Below are positions 37,196-48,452 of a DNA stretch of 64,000 bases, one piece after another. The DNA lies in contig CM067552.1 of assembly GCA_034509755.1 (NCBI GenBank), positions 10,945,001 to 11,009,000 of the forward strand. Direction: 5' to 3'. The position numbers and the translations under genes were made by a program. The DNA is from Anisodus tanguticus. Taxonomy: Eukaryota; Streptophyta; Magnoliopsida; Solanales; Solanaceae. The notes beneath the pieces are model-generated. The model ran no database searches. It saw only the letters and a program-made list of their open reading frames with translations, and was not told the origin of the DNA. Position 1 is the stretch's first letter, and every line of letters begins with the position of its first letter.

Positions 37196-38180
37196 CTATT
37201 CAAAGAATTCAACATTCCTTGATTCCATGATCGTACCCTCATGGATATCAGGTATCTCCGACTTATACACTAAGAAGCGATAAACACTACTGTTATTTGC
37301 ATATCCGATGAATAAACAATCTACAGTCTTAGGTCCAATTTTGACCTGTTTTGGTTTAGGTATTTCGACCTTTGCCAAACAGGCACACACTTTCAAATAT
37401 TTGTAAGTGAGTTTCTTTCCTTTTCATGATTCATATGGAGTTTTATCCTTACACTTATGTGGAACTCTATTGAGAATTGTATTAGCGGTAAGAATTGCTT
37501 CGCCTCGCATGTTTTGAGCTAAATCGAAATTGATAAGTAAAGCATTCATCATTTCCTTTAACGTACATTTTTTTGCTCGATAATACTGTTAGACTGAGGC
37601 GAGTAAGGAGAAGTCGTTTGATGAACAATGCCGAATTGAGCACAGTATTCTTCAAACGGTGCTACGTATTCTCCCATTCTATCACTATGAATTGCCTTAA
37701 TCCGTAGGTTTAGTTGATTTTCAACTTCTGATTTTTAACGTTTAAATGCTTCAAACGTTTCATCTTTACTTTTCAACAAGTAAACTTAATAATACCTTGT
37801 ACTATCAATAAAAGTCACAAAGTACTTGTCCCCCTTCTAGTTTGCATAAACTTTAAATCACATATGCCGGTGTGAATAAGTTATAGAGGAGTGGTGTTTC
37901 TTTCGACTGAATGGAAAGATGATTTGGTTAATTTTGCCTCTACGCACACCTCACATTCACGTTAAGGTTTTATGTCGAAGAAATGCAACAATTCTAACTT
38001 TACTAACTTTTGAATGGATTTGTAGTTAACGTGTCCTAATCTATGATGTCATAAATTAGAGGATTCAAGCAAGTAGGTAGAATGCTTTATTTCATTAAAT
38101 GAACGAATTACAAACATAGTATTTATTTTGAAGAGGCCGTCACACGCGAAGCCCCTTCCTACAAATATACCATTTTTAGT
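37196..38180 (-). pseudogene. Copia integrase region
   Basis: Part of the element at 33998-40250. 37196-37396 is the integrase C-terminal part (KPKQVKIGPKTVDCLFIGYA, MESRNVEFFE). At about 37550-37700 the core reads KAIHSDRMGEYVAPFEEYC and HQTTSPYSPQSNSIIEQKN, holding an Asp and the Glu-containing segment of the DDE triad. Stops split the reading frame. Confidence 0.7.
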
Positions 38181-38182
38181 TA

Positions 38183-38761
38183 TTATAAATTTATTGGACT
38201 TAAAAACCAGTCTAAAGCAGCCTTGACCAACAGTGGCCCTGAAACCAAGTTCTTGCGTATGTCAGGGACATGCATCACTTCCTTCAGAGTAAGCTCTTTG
38301 CCTGAAGTCATTTCGAGGACAACCTTTCCAACCCCTTGCACTTCAGAGGTAGCGTCGTTGCACATGAACATTTTTTTTCCCGTGATTGGGGCGTAAGAAG
38401 AGAATGCACTCTTGTTAGAGCAGATGTGACGGGTTGCACCCATGTCTATCCACCATTGCCTTGGATTCTTCACTAGATTTGACTCCAGCACTACAGGCAA
38501 AAAATCCTCAATTATGTCGTCAAGGTTCGAAGGACCACCCTCGTCTTGTACAACGTTAGCCTTGGCCTTACCTTTGTTCTTGGCCTTTTCCTTCTGCTCT
38601 CGCTTCAATTTGCGGCACTCTTTGATCACATGGCCAGGCTTTCTACAGTGATAGCAGTTTCCTTTGAACCTCTCCATCGGTGGGCTTTTGCCGTCTCCCT
38701 GAAACTTGCGCTTTTTGTTAGTGTTTCCCTTCGAATCAACCAGATCCGCTTTTGCCTTCAT
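38183..38761 (-). pseudogene. Copia gag zinc knuckle and protease
   Basis: Part of the element at 33998-40250. 192 open residues: a Lys-rich linker, CCHC knuckle CYHCRKPGHVIKEC, a basic/acidic linker, then the protease with WWIDMGATRHIC. The usual active-site D-S/T-G is here D-M-G. VGKVVLEMTSGKELTLKEVM and VPDIRKNLVSG follow, as in the copia protease to pre-integrase junction. The frame is lost after residue 175. Confidence 0.85.
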
Positions 38762-39347
38762 TGACTGCTTTCCATTAGATATAGCCTTTTTTTATTGTCC
38801 TCATGTATTTGCAGTTTGATGATAAAGTCTTCAAACCCTATTTCTTTTGTCTTTAATTTGAGATAACTCATGAACTCGTTCCACGAGGGAGGCAATTTCT
38901 CAATCAAAGACGCAACCAGAAATTGCTCATTTGGCTTCATTCCTTCCAAATCCAGATGATGAAGAATCATTTGAAACTCCTGGATTTTGGACATCACTGA
39001 TTTACCATCCATCATTTGAAATTTCAAAAACTTTCCAACGATGAATTTCTTAGTTCCCGCATCTTGTGCACCGTACATTTCTCGAGTTTTTCCCACAACT
39101 CATTTGCCGTCTTCACGGTGCAATACACAGTATAGAATGTATTTGATAGACCGTTCAGAATGTAGTTTTTGCACATGAAATCACTATGATTCCAGGCATC
39201 CGGTGTTAACTTCAGGGCATTTGTGACCTGGATATCTTCGCCCACTTCAGTCGTTGTGTTAGACTGAGTGTCTATTGCATCCCCACCAGAAGGAGGATCT
39301 TCTGTCAGAAAGCGTGACAGGTTTAACGTAGTAAGATAGAACATCAT
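38758..39347 (-). pseudogene. Copia gag (UBN2-type), two frames
   Basis: Part of the element at 33998-40250. 39347-39024: MMFYLTTLNLSRFLTEDPP, then AWNHSDFMCKNYILNGLSN and TVKTANELWEKLEK. 39096-38758: KKFIVGKFLKFQMMDGKSV, FQMILHHLDLEGM, LIEKLPPSWNEFMSYLK. One frameshift at about 39060 joins the two. A further stretch upstream (to about 39400; FLGTNFKRWQQK) lies in the same gag. Confidence 0.85.
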
Positions 39348-40250
39348 CTTTTGTTGCCATCTCTTGAAATTAGTACCCAGAAACTTTTCTGGCCGTTCGC
39401 TTTGAACATCTTTCGAACACTTAGAAATATAATTTTGTCATAAACTGTAGGTAAAAGTGTATCAGAAAGGCTATCAAGAAGGAAAAGCCGAGTCGAGAGA
39501 CGACTCTCTTTATTTAAGATAAAATTGCCCCGTATAGATGCTTTTACGGTATTGGACAATAGTCTTCCAAGATAAAATAACAACAACCAACAATACAAAG
39601 CTAGTAATGTTGATTCTGGAGAAGAAAAAGAATATTGAACTGATTGCAAAGAGATGAGAGGATTTTATTTCTTGTGTTTGAACTGAACAATAATGTTCAA
39701 TTTATAGATGAAGAAGAGGATGGATTCTGACTATTGAAGTCAGATCCGTTGGCTGGTGCCGTTTGGAGAAGATAGAGCCGTTGCAATGTTTCTGAAATCT
39801 TCAGGGACCAAAGTATAAATAAAAAACATTTCGGGGACCAAAAAAGAATTCTGAAAGAAAGCCCACGGCCCGTGACCCGGACCCGAACGGGGCGGCGCGC
39901 GCGTGGGGCTTATCTCCGAACTCAAGCTCACCTAGGTCCTCCCCCTTCTTAAAACTTGGGTCACCCCTTGGGGTCCCAAACCCTTACTCAAAACTATAGT
40001 TAATATAGTCCTCAATCCTTCCATATTCAACCGATGTGGGAGTTCTATTATTTGGTCAAACCAATCCATCTATTTGTGTCTCAAACATCTTACTTTGTGC
40101 ATCAATATATCTTTCATTCCTCAACGAAATTTGATGATACTTGACACTAATATCATCTACTCATTTAGTAGATTAGGGATGTGCGAAGAAGTGATGTTTT
40201 CGACATGCGGGGCCATGTATTTAAGTCATTAAAGATGAGAAAAAGCTCAA

Positions 40251-41066
40251 TCTTTTGCTATTCAGAATTAAGGCAAATCAAATGCAATCTAAGCAAGACG
40301 TCCCTATCCAAGTTCATCCCTTCACCCGGATAATCACCACTTACACTTACAAAAGTGAACAGAAAGAGATGGCATAGTTCCCCGTTCCTTTTTTATAAAT
40401 CAACACTCTGTCTTTTTCTCCATAAAAGCGTCACTGGATTTAGTCCTTAGAAATTTATTTTATTGTGGTTGAAAATTTTAAATTCATTAACACCAATTGA
40501 GCGATTTGCTGCTTGTTAAACTAAGTGTTCCTCTGATTTAGTGCTCTTTTTTTTCTTAAGTATCCTTTGGCGGAGGAGCAATGTTTTGAGATATTTGAAA
40601 CAAATTGAAAATTTTGCTTTTCATTATAACAAACATTCCACGATTATTGAAGTGTATAGTGATGCAGATTGAATCACCGGGTCAATCAAAACTAAATCCA
40701 CAAACAAACAAATATATTTGAATCATGAAATTATATTAATCAAAAAGCTTTATATTAGGAATTTTTGTCCTAATCCCAAAATAAAAGATCATCTTTGACT
40801 TAAGTATTTAATATCAAAATAGAATATAACTTTTTTTTCTTTTTTTTACCAAAATCAGATTTAGGGCTCCAAACCAAACAGGTTACTTTTCTGTATATAT
40901 TAAGGACTATATCTATAAAGTGGATATATAGTAGGGACCAAAATGCTCCAACTCCCATACATTAAGGACCATTTTGGTCAGTTCATCCCAATGACGCGAT
41001 AACAACGAGATACTGAGGACATTATTGTCATTTCCGTAGAGATAGAGTGAAATGGAAGTAGCAGTT
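40251..41066 (+). other. Upstream region of the complex I subunit gene
   Basis: Intergenic, AT-rich. 40850-41010 holds AGGACTATATCTATAAAG and GGGACCAAAATG-type text, possibly an LTR or MITE scrap without defined ends. No coding sequence. Confidence 0.35.
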
Positions 41067-41076
41067 ATTATATATA
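41067..41076 (+). promoter_or_regulatory. Candidate TATA box of the complex I subunit gene
   Basis: ATTATATATA about 100 bases before the ATG at 41174, which would place transcription start near 41105 and leave a leader of about 70 bases. The AACAACAACAATAACAAC after it resembles plant leader sequence. Position-based inference only. Confidence 0.4.
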
Positions 41077-41173
41077 ACAACAACAATAACAACTGAAATC
41101 ACACATCGTGGTCTGTGAAGGGTAAATTACAGTGTATAATCTCACACAGCCAGAGCCCAGAAGTGAAGCGAAG

Positions 41174-44100
41174 ATGGGTGGGGGAATGGAGTATAACAAG
41201 AACAAATGGATCGAGGAATGGGGAGCCGCGAGGGAGAATCTGGAACACAACTTTCGTTGGAGTCGACGCAATCTGGCGATTGTAGGTATCTTCGGCATCG
41301 CTATCCCTGTCTTGGTTTACAAAGGAATCGTCAAAGAGTTCGTAAGTCCCTCCGATTTCGATTTTATGTGCATTTATCGTGGTGCGTACGCAGCGGATCT
41401 GCTTTTTAGCCCTAATTTACTCTTAGTTACTCTGAAATCTCATTATATATAATCTGATGTATTTGTGTGTGTTTTTTCGTTTATGTCAAATGTATGTTGT
41501 TTGATGTTATGCTTTGATTCTGTCGATTTTTGATTGGAAGTGATATTTTACTTGGTTTATAAGGGAATCGTCAAAAGAATTCCTAAGTCCTCTCCGATTT
41601 CGATTTTATGTGCATTTATCGGGGTGCGTATGCAGCGGATCTGATTTTTAGCCCTAATTTACTCTTGGTTAATCTGAAAGTCTCATTATGCTTTGATTAC
41701 GTCGATTTTAGATTGGAAGTGATATTTTACTTTAGGGTTTTTGCTTATTATCTTTGTTCATCACTTGAACTAGTGACTGTTAGAATTTTATTTAAATATA
41801 AATACAACAACATACCCGGTGTAATCCCACAAGTGGGGTCTGGGGATGGTAGAGTGTACCCGGACCTTACCCCTGCCTTGTGGGAGGCAGAGAGGTTTCC
41901 GATAGACCCTTGGCTCAAGATAAAGCAAAAACAAAGCAAGTTTATTTGAATATAAATAATAAAGAAAATATTTTTTGAATGAGAGTTGTGTCTTGAGTCT
42001 TAAGTTGTTTTTTTCTGCCCTATAAATTGTTGTCTGCTTTGCAGAACAAAATCAACTTTGCTAATTCACTTTTTGTGCATTTATCTTGGTGCGTGGGCAT
42101 CGGAGTTGTTTTTGAGTCATAATTACTCTTGGTTAATATGAAGTTCTTTCATTATGTATAATTGATGTGTTTATGTTTTTTCCCGTTTATGTCAAATGTA
42201 TGATCTTTTTTATTGTTGTTTGATAATATTTCCAATGGTTCTTGGCAGCCAAGAATGGGAAATTTCGTAAATATTTGAGAGAAGATTGAGAAAATGATAT
42301 GAGATTTGTATTTAGTTAAATTGTGAGCTGGAATTTCTGTGGGGATAAAAGATACAGAAAAGAGTTACAGTGAGAACACACGAGCTACTCTTTTCTGTTA
42401 AAAGTTAACTGTTGGTTAGTAGAGATACTAAAAATGCACCAATTTAGCAAACAAGGAGAACTATTAGTGCTCCTTGTTAAAGAATAAGGGTGATTTTGTT
42501 TTTAAACCCAAAGATGAGGGAAAATTTTGGGCCTTTTCTCCTTGAACTAATGTCGGTTAGAATTTTGCTTAAATATAAGTAATAAATGCAATATTTTTTT
42601 AATGACAAGTTGTGTCTTAAGATGAAAGGGGTGCATCCTTTAATCTTAAGTTGGTTTTTTTCTTCCCTATAAATTGTCGTCTACTTTGAGAAAATAACCA
42701 ACCTCGAAATTCTTGCATCTATTATTAATTATTCTCTCTTACTCCTTCTAAAAGGCTCTTTCTTCTTCAAAATTCTCGCACTTAAAAATCAGAAATATTC
42801 TTGGTTTCCTAAGAAGAAATTCCTCATTATTTGCTTAGTGTAGAAATTTAAGTCTTATTTTATCCACTAAAACTATTTGCATAAAATCCATAGCAATCTC
42901 GGGAAGGAGAAGGAGCAAATACCACTTTTAGGAAAGTGTTATTTAAGGTGCTTCTAGCTTTCATTTTTTGTGTCTTCATTCATATTTTTCCGACAATCTT
43001 AAAGCAATATTTTGAATATCATCCAATCTTTTCTGAATTTGTTTCTTTGTGAAAATGGCGTCCAAAAGTGCTCTCATGACTGGGTTTTCAAACTTCCATA
43101 ACTTCACTAAGTGCAACTTCTCGTTAATCTCCTTCTGTTTCTTTTCGGAATTTTTTTGAAAAATTATCTGCAGTTAGGGAGAAATGGCATAATATTTGGT
43201 CAAAGTTTCTTTCAATTTCAACCCTTCTTGGGTTAGAAAATCAAGTACCATCTGCCTTGAGTTCTTCATTCAACCATACTCATTTTCTCAAGTTCTCTTC
43301 TTTTTGGAGTTTATGTGGTGTCTAGAAAAAAATTCTGTTTCTGAATCTACTGGGTCAAGTTTTAATGGGGGCCTATAAGAGGGTTAAGGAGGGGAAAAGA
43401 AGGCATACAAAGAGGTCAATGAATATACCCCTCTTTCTTCTCTGTTATCTCAATTCGGCCCTCAAATTGGTGGGGACGACTTCTCCTGTTCTCAAAAGGA
43501 TGTCTGTAATGAATTCAGATAATTGCAGGTGTTTTTTCTTCTGTCTTTGACTATGAAGATGACCAAAGGAGACAAGATTTATGTAATTTGCTATGTAAAA
43601 GAATAGAAAAAACAAAGTAAAAACAAAGTGTGTGTTGTTGAAAGGTTACCACATTGTGATTCCTAGCAAATATTGGCCTTTTAAATTGAAAATTTTCTTG
43701 ATGTTTCTATTCATCTCGTTGGTTTTGTTTGATGAATTTGGCATGAGAAGAGGCTTTTGTTACCTGAAGTTGATAATTTTTCTATGAAACCAAACAACAA
43801 ATTACTATTTGAAACCAAATCTGATGAGCTTAATTTCTTTTTATATTTGGTTTCTAATTTAGGTGAACTGATAATTCCACAAGTAAAATGAATTAATACT
43901 AGTTTTATTTAATGACTGTAAATAACAGGAATATCATTGTATTTATATTTTATTTCTTGAAATTATTTTGGCCGCATGGCCCCTAGAGCTTTGTTCTAGT
44001 GTTAAAGCGCAACATGTGATGTATGGGTTAGACACACGTCATGGGTTCGAACCTTGCCGCCGGCAAAGGCCTAGTATTTAAGTGGAGAAGTGTAGTGGGG

Positions 44101-47100
44101 CACGACCATTTCTACCAAGTTTCGAACCATGCGACATTGACCCTCGGGATTTCTCAGTTTATAAATAAATTCTTTAGTCATATGTCATGAAAACTACTAC
44201 ATTCAAAGGTATGCTACTTTGATATACAACGGGACACAAAAACTGAGAGAGTTTATATACATAAAACTTTAAATTATGGAGAGTTTTTATACCAAAATAC
44301 AATGACGAAACAAAAGTTTTTTTTTTAATATTTGGTGCAAGTAGCACGCATTGAGGATAAAATGCGAGAATGTTGCGTAAGATGGTTTGGATATATTTTG
44401 CGTCGACCTACAGATGCAGCGGTCCCTAGGTGTGAAACTTTGGTAAGTGAAAGTGTTACGGACGGGGTAGACCTAAATCCCATAGAAGTAGGGTGGGCAT
44501 AAAATCTGAAAAACCGAAAAACCGGACCAAAATGCATTAATTCGGATCTTCGGTTTCGATTCTTCGACTGTTTGGTATTGGTTTTTTTAAAGTTTGGTTT
44601 TTGATTTTAAGGTTTCTGTATTTCAGTTAACCAAAAAATCAAACTATTGTTATGTATGTATGTATGTATGTGTGTGTGTATATATATATACTGTAGTCAT
44701 TTTCAACGTCCATTTTCTCCATCCAATCAAGTAATCAACAATTTCAATCTTCATTCTCTTCTCTCTGGCTTAATGCATTGATCTGTTGGCTTGTCTTCTT
44801 CATTCCCTCTTTTTTTTTTTTTTTTTTTACTTGTTTCCACTCAATCATGTAAGTTGAAGGCTTTTCCAAAATTATCACCTCTTTTGGGTCTTATTTGCTT
44901 AAGATTTTTCTGGATATTTCTTGAAATTAAAACATTATTGCAGTAGCATCGGAAAGATAAAAAATAGATGTTTTTGGGTTACTTTTTATTTTTATCTGTT
45001 TTTCTGGTTTCTGCTTTTGTGGCATATAGCGAGGAACCGAACAGAACAAGGAAAACCCGAACCAACAATTACAGTTTGGTATTCTGTATATACACTCGAA
45101 AAATCGAATACCAAAGAACCGGACCGAAATTCTTTAAAATCGAACCGAAGTTTCGAACGCCCACCCCTCAAAGTCTCAAAAACCTAGAAATGCTTGGTAT
45201 CCATGCAGACTTAGCTAAAGATAGGACAATGGAAAAGCAATCCTTGTAGGTGATAAATACTAGTTGAGAATAGGATTAGACTTGTTAGAGAACTTCTATT
45301 ATTATTATTATAGTATTATACTTGTACTTATTTTCACTTTATTCTATTTAGTATGATGGTGATATGATATGATCTTAAATGAAGTAGGGATTCATATAAC
45401 ACCTAAACGTGTTTGAGACTGAGGCGTAGTAATTGGTGTAGTTGTTATAAAAAGAAAATGCCCTTTTATGGATAGGTTTGTAGACTTTTCAGAACCTTAA
45501 AAGCAAAATACTTCTACCACTACCAGTCTTCTTCTTCTGAAAATCCTTTTTGACACCAAAAGTTATCTCAACCTAGTACCGGTTGCATATGCAGCCTAAA
45601 ATACGTTGTGTTTCCATTATAGATGTTGCGACATCTTCTTCTTCTGAAAATCCTTTTTGACACCAAAAGTTATCTCAACCTAGTACCGGTTGCATATGCA
45701 GCCTAAAATACGTTGTGTTTCCATTATAGATGTTGCGACAATATGATGGTTGAAAGTGATAACATGGGATGCGATAAATCTAAAATTAGATAGAGGGAAA
45801 AATTGTCACAAAAGACTTCAATCTCGTGGAATCAATACTGACATAGCAAAAAAATAACACAATATAAGCAAATGATCCATGTGGGCAATATCCAAATCAA
45901 GTTTGATGTTTAATTGTGGATATATTTCCTTATCACTTAGAAACAGACAAGAATTTTAGGATGGCGAACATTCTCTTGAATTCTCTTAGATTCAAATCCA
46001 TAGTTGATGTCATGATGATAGAACTAGTGGTTCCCTTACATGCTCTCTGAGGGAACCTCAAAATGACTATATCTTATTATATTTCATTATATCCCAATTC
46101 CATTCATTTAATATCCTTTTGGTGTCATTGACATAACATTTTTTGTTACTTTATGTTTGGTGTTTGTCAGGAGTTTTTGTCGTGTTAAAGATTTGTGTCC
46201 ATAACTCCGTGTAGAGATAAGTCCTCGAATTTGGAGAACTTCTGGTTTTACAGAATCCTGAATTTACCTTGGAAAAATTATTTAGGAGCCTTTGGACAAC
46301 TTTTGAAATTTTATTTGATAAAGATGTTTTGGAGAAAAAGTTTGTGAGGAAAAAGGAAAACACCTTTGGCTAATTGCAACTTTTGGAGATTTATGAATGT
46401 TTTGTGAGTGGAGGAGTTTTTCTTTGAATTACACCTGTAAACCACTTCTTTTGAAGGAAAACAGATTTAGTATTTTTAGATTACCTTATTGAAGAAAGTT
46501 AAGAGAAACAGGTTTTTATGGAAAAAAATATATTTGCAAATTTTCAAAAAAATAATTCCACGAAGGATACCTTAATAGAATGGATTTGAATATAGTGAAA
46601 TGCTGATAGAGAGCTCACATAACTGACCCCAATTAATGTGCGATTGAGGACGTAGCTGATTGAAATTGACATGTGTGCTGTCAAAATTGGATTTCTGAAG
46701 CTGTATGGATGGAGTAGCCACTTTGCTTTTTTCCCATTCGTGGTGCTTGATTTTTATTGGGGGTAACCAGAAATTGTTTTGGGAGTTTAGCTTCCGTGTG
46801 ATATTTATATTTTTGTGCTTATCTGTTCTCAATATTGGAATTCAGTAGGCAATATTGTTAATTTGTCACGAGTTGCCTCCTTAAGGGAACCTTGTCCTCT
46901 CTTTACATTTTCTTAGTAGTATCAGCTGCATCATATAATTGAAGAGCCTTCTCTGAGTTTGAGTCCTGCATATCCTATATTTGAGATCTCATGTCAACTT
47001 TGTTACAGGTTTTCAGTAACATTGAAATGCTCTTTTAAAAGTCTAAGTGGTATTCAATGTTATCAAAAGCGAAAAGCGCAAAAAAAGCTCTCAGGTCCGT

Positions 47101-47659
47101 TGATGCTTTAAGTGCAAAGCGCAAATAAAGCGTGGGCTTTAATGAAAAAAGGCGCAATGGAGAAAAAATACAAATATATATGTTTAGTCCAAGAGTAATA
47201 ATTATAAGCATGAATAACTAATATATGGACAAAAAAATTGGAAAAAAATAACAATAAAGTGAAACATTAATTGTTTAGCGTCGCCTCTTCAAGAAAGCAC
47301 ATTGGCAAGGAAAAAATATTTCTTAGAATCTTGACGACCACACTGAAGCGCACATTAAGCGAGGCGAAGCGCTCAACATGTTTTGAGCCTCGCTTCAGGT
47401 CTTAAGCGCGCCTTTGACAACATTGGTGGTATTTTGTGTCAATGTGGCCTAAAGACTTTCTTTGCTGCATTTCCTGTATTGAACATGTTATCACTGCTCT
47501 TGTTAATATATTGTGGGGTTGTGTGAGAAGAGACTAGTTATCCTGATTTTGCCCATGATATCGAAGATTAGTTTTCATGAGTATTAACACTATGATAATT
47601 ACTGACAGCATTTGCATGACGATGAGTGGAAGAGGCCTCGCACAAAGTTTGTGCCATGA
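41174..47659 (+). CDS. Mitochondrial complex I accessory subunit, NDUFB4-like (plant 71-72 aa protein)
   Basis: Two coding exons, 41174-41341 (56 codons) and 47609-47659 (16 codons plus TGA), phase 0, GTAAGT donor, CAG acceptor. The protein starts MGGGMEYNKNKWIEEWGAAR, continues ENLEHNFRW, then one hydrophobic segment (LAIVGIFGIAIPVLVY, about residue 34-49), then GIVKEF. It ends HLHDDEWKRPRTKFVP. Length and sequence match the short plant protein known from Arabidopsis (At2g31490 type), an inner-membrane accessory subunit of NADH dehydrogenase; the tail is as expected in length but differs in residues. The ATG at 41174 is chosen over the upstream in-frame one at 41132 because MGGGME is the conserved start. 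The 6.3 kb intron is filled with repeats. Confidence 0.85.
41311..42690 (+). repeat. Tandem segmental duplication of exon 1 end plus intron start
   Basis: The last 31 bases of exon 1 and the following intron (41311-41550) are copied at 41551 onward (CTTGGTTTAT AAGGGAATCG, then CGATTTCGATTTTATGTGCA). A more diverged third copy runs from about 42070 (TTTTTGTGCATTTATC, ACTCTTGGTTAATATGAAG). Copies 2 and 3 continue in parallel to a shared TTAAGTTG.TTTTTTTC..CCCTATAAATTG block (to about 42050 and 42690). The copied exon end at 41551-41583 has GAATTCCTAAG where exon 1 has GAGTTCGTAAG, so the donor GT is lost. Confidence 0.8.
41805..41940 (-). mobile_element. Au-type SINE, copy 2, with 18-bp target duplication
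   Basis: On the minus strand: TTGAGCCAAGGGTCTATCGG, a GGTAAGGTCCGGGTACACTC-like block, GGGATTACACCGGGTATG and a short TTG tail. Target duplication TTTATTTAAATATAAATA (41787-41804) and TTTATTTGAATATAAATA (41941-41958), one mismatch. The paralogous segment at about 42560-42580 (GCTTAAATATAAGTAATAAA) lacks the SINE, an internal empty site. Confidence 0.85.
43970..44165 (+). mobile_element. Probable tRNA-derived SINE
   Basis: GGGTTCGAACC at 44043-44053 is a perfect pol III B box. TCTAGTGTTAAAGCGC about 40 bases upstream fits a degenerate A box. The spacing suits a tRNA-related head. The 3' part (GCCGGCAAAGGCCTAGTATT, CGACATTGACCCTCGGG) is not a tRNA. Ends and target duplication not resolved. Lies in the complex I gene intron. 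Confidence 0.45.
44329..45255 (+). pseudogene. LINE ORF2 C-terminal fragment, split by a hAT MITE
   Basis: 44335-44488 translates to VASIEDKMRECCVRWFGYIL then RRPTDAAVPRCETL and GRPKSHRS after a frame slip. 45169-45250 continues with LEMLGIHADLAKDRTMEK. These are the usual last ORF2 motifs of plant L1 LINEs (I.DKMRE..LRWFGH..RR, then DM..LG..E..A.DR..W). The text is interrupted at 44489-45168. The tail at 45290-45310 is a short (ATT)n. 5' truncated, as is common. Confidence 0.75.
44489..45168. mobile_element. hAT-like MITE, 680 bp, inside the LINE fragment
   Basis: Left end TAGGGTGGGCATAAAATC, right end (inverse) AGGGGTGGGCGTTCGAAAC. Both are followed inward by repeated GGTTC/GAACC (AAACCGAAAAACCGGACC; CGAACCGAAGTTTCG), a pattern of Solanaceae hAT MITEs. 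LINE text is continuous across the insertion. The 8-bp flanks CATAGAAG and CAAAGTCT agree only in part, so the duplication is not proven. A (TATG)n(TG)n(TA)n repeat at 44651-44691 and a poly-T run at about 44810 lie inside. Confidence 0.65.
45526..45739. repeat. Perfect 107-bp tandem duplication
   Basis: CTTCTTCTTCTGAAAATCC... to ...ATAGATGTTGCGACA is present twice back to back (about 45526-45632 and 45633-45739). I see no difference between the two copies, so the event is recent. Located in the complex I gene intron. Confidence 0.9.
47055..47425. mobile_element. hAT-type MITE, 371 bp, copy 2
   Basis: TIRs CAATGTTATCAAAAGCG and (inverse) CAATGTTGTCAAAGGCG. Exact 8-bp target duplication GTGGTATT at 47047-47054 and 47426-47433. 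Same family as 17811-18163 in the MBD gene. Lies in the complex I gene intron, 183 bp before coding exon 2. Confidence 0.88.
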
Positions 47660-48452
47660 AGCTTTTACAGCTCTGTAATAATATTGGAAGGAGGACAAGT
47701 AAATTCTTCCTAGGTACCCTTATTGTGTTGATTTAGATGTGTTTCAATTAAATTCTCGTAGGTGTACCCTCTCCTCAGCTTGTCAATTTCTGTTGCGAAC
47801 TACTTTATTTTAATTTTGAAGATACCCTTTGAAATATCATTCTTGGTGGCCTTCAACATTGACTATATGATCGTCTCTCAAGTGGTATATGAACTTTGGC
47901 TTGATGTTTTGGTCTCTCATTTAAATTTTGCAAAATCGTGGCAATCATTAGATGATCATCCTTCAATGTTTGATACAATCCAGATTTACTATCTACATAC
48001 AAGTTAATGAGACTCTGAAGTCCTCTCGAGTTAAATAGCGACAAAAGGTTCTCATTTTCCGTTTCTATTTGTAACTTGGAGTTGGAGGGATGAAAGAAGG
48101 GACGAGTATATTTATATGAAGTGCTGTGAACTCTTCTTCCACGACAATTTGGAAAACGCAGCTTGACATGCTAGAGGAAGTTCTTTATGTTCATGAGAAA
48201 CAGATAAAGGTACTTTTTTCTTCAAAGAGTTGGTCAAAAACATACTTCAAGTATCACTTTTTTTTTTAGTTTCCTACCTCAACTATCAGGTAGGAAAAGT
48301 AAACAAATGATAGCTTAGGTGTGTTTTGCTAACTAGTTGGTGATAATTTAGGTAGGAAACTCTCAAACCTAATAGTTCAGGTAGGAAATTTTTAAAAAAG
48401 TAATACTTGAAATGTATTTTTACCCTCATCTCTTTGTAATGACAGACCTCAG
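47660..48452 (+). other. Complex I gene 3' UTR and flank; possible orphan exon
   Basis: The first 100-200 bases are the probable 3' UTR. At about 48169-48210 the text after a CAG reads LDMLEEVLYVHEKQIK and is followed by GGTAC, a possible splice donor, so this could be an exon of an unidentified gene. 48280-48420 contains an imperfect inverted repeat around TAGGAAA / TTTCCTA-type words. Nothing else recognised. Confidence 0.35.

Larger units (their letters stand above)
33998..40250 (-). mobile_element. Ty1-copia retrotransposon, both LTRs, decayed coding region
   Basis: Direct LTRs: 33998-34850 (3' LTR in the minus sense; TGTAGG... to ...TTCCAACA) and 39446 to about 40250 (5' LTR, outer end lost after about 40250). 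They are clearly homologous but differ by many substitutions and indels, so it is not recent. A polypurine tract lies at about 34851-34862 (AGAGGGGAT on minus). Internal DNA on the minus strand holds, in copia order, gag, zinc knuckle, protease, integrase, RT and RNase H, broken by stops and shifts. The bases next to the 5' LTR (GTTTATGACAAAATTAT on minus) are not the usual TGGTATCAGAGC primer site. Confidence 0.88.
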
